From contig WIXG01000435.1 of NCBI GenBank assembly GCA_009869945.1, positions 1-56,687 of the forward strand: DNA of 56,687 nt, read 5' to 3'. Below, piece by piece: positions 53,211 to 56,687 of the stretch. The notes below the pieces were generated by a model. It worked only from the letters and a program-made list of their open reading frames with translations, did not search any database and had not been told where the DNA came from. Numbering within the stretch: position 1 is the first letter of the stretch; every line of letters begins with the position of its first letter. The DNA comes from Mesaphorura yosii. Taxonomy: Eukaryota; Arthropoda; Collembola; Poduromorpha; Tullbergiidae. The position numbers were made by a program, and so were the translations under genes.

Positions 53211-55829
53211 ATGGCGAATCTGTTTTTGTTACCCGCTTTGGCTTTGGTGTGTCTGGTCTCAGCAGCTGAAGCCATACACTTCAAGAATGCCGTAAGTCCT
53301 CCGCGTCCGCAATTACTCAACTCAAGTTGTTAAATGTGTTGGCGTTGTTCCTGTGTGTTGCAGTACATTCAAAACGTGAAGAGTGGACGCTGTGTCACGA
53401 TCGACAAGGACGCCCTGCTGAACCCGCTGTCTGCATCCAAGTGCAACTGTGGCGCGTACCAATTTTGGATGATGGAGGATGGGGAGGTAGGATGTATCTC
53501 ACAAGTGTCAAGGTGTATCATTAACTCACGAACTAATGTGTGTTGCAGCATGTGATAAACGAGTTAGCGATGCACGGGTACATGGACGAGCTTTACGGGA
53601 AGCCCGCGAACGGAGAAACCGTTGGAATCTACGACCTGACTGGACTACCCTGGCAAAAGTGGCGGCTCAACGAAGGCGACGTAAGTTCGCATTATTTTAT
53701 TTGCGTCCCTTAACTTGATTGTTCTTTCTGTCTCGCCAGGACGGCAGCTACTCCTTTGTGGTTAAGCACACTAGCAAATGTCTGCGCCAAGGTTCGAGTG
53801 GCAAAATTGACCAGTGGGACTGCGACGATGATGATCAGTCACAGAAGTGGAAAATTGTGGAGAACCCTTGCGGGAAACGTGAGTTCAGAGAAGGCTTCCA
53901 TGAGTTCTCGAGTGCATGATAGGCATGATTGAACCTGTAAAACTTGAGCCGTTATTGCATGGCAGTTGCGAAGACGCCGAGTGGCCGCTTCCAGCTTCAG
54001 AATCCCGAGACTGGCATGTGTGCGGTTATTCTGGACAACAGCGACGCCTGGTGGGCCAAAGTAGTCACGCACAAGTGCAGTTGTGACAACGACTACCACT
54101 ACTGGAAGCTCAACAAAAAGGTCCCTCGCAAGAAATACACTTCATCTCGCGCAGCGTGAGTAAACTGACCAGCTTGTTTAATGCAAATGCAGACGCTGAT
54201 ATCGGAGGGAAGGAGCAAACAGTGCCTGGCCAACTGGGAGGCTCTCGGCCACCCCGGCGTTACCCAGTGCATCTGCGCCGACGACGCCATTCATCGGTGG
54301 AGATTCTCGCCACTCGAGGTACGGACATGTAAATACACAATACGGTCACTGCGGATTTCTGTGAATCGGTGCGATTGCCTTCCCAGGACGGCAGTTTTAA
54401 CCTCGTCACGACGGTCGACGGAAAATGCGTTCATGTGGACGGCGGGTCTCAAAACTCTCAGTTGCGTTTCGAGGAGTGCGACAGGGACGATGCGGAACAA
54501 AAATGGAGATTCTATGATGCATGCCACCCAGGTAAGCCACTAAATATAACGCCAACGCGAGCTTAACCTACCCAAATAAGTGAAACCGCAAATGTCTTAT
54601 CTCATAAATTCCTCAACTTGTGCATGCCTTCCCTAATCAAATGGTTAATTCATGGCAGAGCCAAAACCCACCCCACCTCCGACCCCGGCACCTCCCACTG
54701 TGCCCCCACAGCCCATTAACGTGATCCCAGCCTACCTCGTCTACTTCTTTGACAACGGGAACATGAACTGGCTCACGCCGACGAGGTACACGCTCCTCGT
54801 TGGAGGCCACTGGGATCCAGTCAGCCTCATTTGGTACACGGTGGATGGGAGGGAGATCAGGCCGGAGACCGACTTGTGGACGATGTACTTCGGAGATGCG
54901 AAGCCCTCCTTCCTGAGCGTCTTGTTCCCGGGCGGCAAGACCTGGAACCAAGTGTTTGGGTGGATGACTATCGACTTCTTCCAGACCTGGACTTCCTGGA
55001 AACCTTCTCCCACCCCGCCTCCGCCACAGCCCAAGAACGTGATTCCAAACTTCCTGGTGACAGTCTTCCTCAACGGAGGAATGAACTGGTTGAATCCCGA
55101 GAGATACACACTCCTAGTTGGGGGCAGGTGGGACCCCGTGGCCCTTGTCTGGTACACCGCCGACGGCAAACAGATTCGGCCTTCAACACCAGAATGGGAA
55201 GTGTAAGTTTCCGATCCCCGAATTATCCTAACAATCTAGCAAAACTTACGCGCAAATTTTACGCACGGGATTTGTGATTCCTGTCACGTGCTTTGCTTGC
55301 CGATTGTATTTCTTACACGTTGTATTTCCTTGTGTTGTTTTCTACACTCAGGTACTTCGGGGATCTGGAACCCTCCGAGCTGACTGTATTTTTCCCATCT
55401 GGTGGGTCGTGGAACGACGTATTTGGGTGGATGACCCCCGCCTTCTTCCAGCAGTGGACTGGTTGGCAGACGGTGGAGGTGCCCTATAGCTACAGCGTCC
55501 CTATCTCCATTTCCGGCTACATCCCAACCGGTATCAGCCAGCTCTTTGCGTCTGGCCGTGTCAACTGGCTCACACCCGACCGTGTCAAGATGCTGGCGGG
55601 AGGGCGCTGGACGGGGGATGAGTATATCACGAGGGAACAGGTGCACGTGGCTCCCGGGACCCCAAATTGGATTGCTTACTTTGGCTCCACCGACGCTGGG
55701 AGCGTGAATACTCTCTTCGGGGGCCCCGGATCCTGGGACACGGGCTTCGCCTGGCTGACTGACGCGGTCAAGAATGTCCCTGCGGGGATGTCTCCGGGTT
55801 CATTCCCGTGGGACTCCTTCTTCGGATAA
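53211..55829 (+). CDS. secreted ricin-type (beta-trefoil) lectin with triplicated C-terminal domain
   Basis: Nine exons (53211-53291, 53364-53486, 53549-53680, 53740-53878, 53966-54120, 54193-54318, 54387-54531, 54659-55202, 55352-55829), 640 residues; AATAAA at 55869. Signal peptide 1-22. Residues 27-305 are two beta-trefoils: each exon encodes about one lobe, with the QxW-type endings WQKWRL, SQKWKI, YHYWKL, IHRWRF and EQKWRF. The donor after exon 5 (AAAAAG|GTCCCT) is poor; I chose it because the alternative intron of 35 bp would be too short and gives a stop. A Pro/Thr linker (PKPTPPPTPAPP) leads to three repeats of about 95 residues (325-420, 425-520, 530-625), each with NWL-P-RYTLLVGGxW, YFGD and FGWMTxxFFQxW patterns. 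I recognise no known domain in these repeats. Lectin repeats bind sugars; this should be an extracellular sugar-binding protein. Confidence 0.78.
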
Positions 55830-55941
55830 ACTCGGGCTACAGCACCACAAAATTACAATTCTTATTGGAATAAACCAATTGTAGAATAAAACGTGAGCCG
55901 GGCATGTGCGATTTATTGAAATTGCCTCTGATGGAGTGATA

Positions 55942-56139
55942 TTAAAAGTCGTAGCAGGTCGAGGGCTTCCCGGCGATGAGCATACAGCACTTGATCCCCT
56001 CGCAGCACTGGAGGTCATTTGAGGGGCCGCAGGGCTACTCCATCCCGGAGCAGATGCCGCCGGCTATGGCCTGAGTGATCAGCGCGTGCAGAAACAGAAA
56101 TGCTGATGCGAAGAGTGCCGCGAAGCGTAGATTTGCCAT
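55942..56139 (-). pseudogene. Cys-rich secreted peptide (knottin-like) with a nonsense codon
   Basis: From ATG 56139 a frame of 66 codons has a clear signal peptide (MANLRFAALFASAFLFLHA) and then a short Cys-rich region with two adjacent Cys pairs, a layout like inhibitor-cystine-knot peptides. An in-frame TAG at 56037-56035 falls after the first cysteine, so only 34 codons would be made and no fold could form. The rest of the frame to TAA at 55944-55942 is undamaged, which suggests a young mutation, a sequencing error or an unrecognised intron. Knottins include antimicrobial, inhibitory and venom peptides; I cannot say which this was. Confidence 0.5.
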
Positions 56140-56570
56140 CTTCGTGGAGGTCCGTGGAAAGTCTTGAGCACTTTGCCCTCTGTCCCGCAGTAATCACTCA
56201 CTTGGGAGGTTCACCTGAGGGATGGAGGCAGGATTGCAAGGGCATTCAAGATTAGTGGCAAAAGATCTCCAGGATAAGTCGAAGCAATTATGAAGCGTCA
56301 GCCAAGTACCTCATCAATTTGGTGGACCCACATACACCTCGTAGGAATATACCGAACACGGGCCAGCTTTTACTTCATATTACTTTACTTGATAGGAATC
56401 GTGAAGACATGATGGTAAAAGACGGTAAGTTAATGTGATAAACAGCAAGTTGGAGCGAAATAGAAAATGACTAGCAGTGACGGAAAACAAGTTCCACAAC
56501 AAATGAAGTGACACATATACCAATACAGATTGCACAAATTATAAACATGGTCGCAATGGAACCCCCGTCG
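56140..56570. other. intergenic, nothing assigned
   Basis: No gene is seen. The 13 bases TAGGAATATACCG at 56342-56354 are the reverse complement of 56569-56581 at the start of the hairpin that follows. Confidence 0.4.
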
Positions 56571-56686
56571 GTATATTCCTATTATAGCGACACGTTGCCA
56601 AATTTCCTGAAACTCATAATATAGACTAATTTGACTATGCTGAGTTCAGAAAAAGTGGCAACGTGTCGCTATAAGAAGGAATATAC
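56571..56686. repeat. inverted repeat (foldback/MITE-like end)
   Basis: Arms at 56571-56600 and 56656-56686 pair over about 30 bp with one or two mismatches (core TATAGCGACACGTTGCCA), around a 55-bp loop. The outer ends read GTATATTCC. It may be a small foldback element, or the terminus of an element that continues past the window. Confidence 0.65.
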
Positions 56687-56687
56687 T

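Noticed and set aside
53888..53919. Extension of the lectin exon 4 past 53878
   Set aside because: The frame continues for 13 codons to a stop, but AAAC|GTGAGT is a strong donor and the next exon resumes the trefoil pattern in phase.
1..56687. CRISPR arrays, bacterial operons, rRNA or tRNA genes
   Set aside because: The gene structure is eukaryotic throughout; I saw no regularly spaced repeats, and no cloverleaf with A- and B-box sequences was recognised by eye.

Overview
The window is nuclear DNA of an animal, most likely an arthropod and, by inference, possibly a springtail (Collembola). Genes are split by short GT-AG introns of about 70-90 bp, use standard AATAAA signals and lie close together on both strands. 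The content (gustatory-receptor-like and ionotropic-receptor-like chemoreceptors, F-box/LRR paralogs, an astacin, an EAAT-type transporter, an arthropod-type mpaB-like oxygenase, ricin-type lectin repeats) fits that group. The species call is inference; I could run no search. All exon structures were read by hand from splice sites and reading-frame phase.

Layout. 1-2.3 kb: a decayed F-box gene and a possible 3' remnant of another. 2.4-13.4 kb: ordinary conserved genes, namely B4GALT7-like galactosyltransferase (+), a large POGZ/row-like zinc-finger protein carrying an ISXO2-like transposase domain (-), a UPF0193/EVG1-like protein (+), a mitochondrial enoyl-CoA isomerase (-) and a small four-helix membrane protein (+). 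13.6-24 kb: broken fragments, a gustatory-receptor-like gene (-), an astacin protease (-), an XK-related-like fragment with a duplicated Cys-rich segment, an intronless multicopper oxidase (+), an ionotropic-receptor remnant and a small secreted protein (-). 24.8-31.7 kb: an F-box pseudogene and an ionotropic-receptor-like gene split by a young-looking MULE DNA transposon that has terminal inverted repeats and an 8-bp target-site duplication.

32.7-43.1 kb: two divergently transcribed paralogs (A on -, B on +) encode type I membrane proteins with the order signal peptide, trypsin-like protease, six LDLa repeats, Ig-like domain, transmembrane helix, acidic tail ending in YQL. A wax-ester-synthase/DGAT-like gene and an EF-hand fragment lie between them. 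Their sixth and fifth LDLa exons and the intron between are almost identical while the rest has diverged, which indicates gene conversion. 43.4-56.7 kb: an intact F-box gene, an F-box remnant, an SLC1/EAAT transporter (-), an mpaB/Lcp-like secreted oxygenase (-) with a deleted copy 3 kb away, a second gustatory-receptor-like gene (-), a secreted double-trefoil lectin with a C-terminal triplicated domain I do not recognise, a Cys-rich secreted peptide gene with a stop codon, and a hairpin-forming inverted repeat at the right edge.

The genes do not form an operon or a single pathway. The recurring theme is duplication followed by decay: F-box, ionotropic-receptor and mpaB-like families each have a copy that keeps its two ends and lacks its middle.
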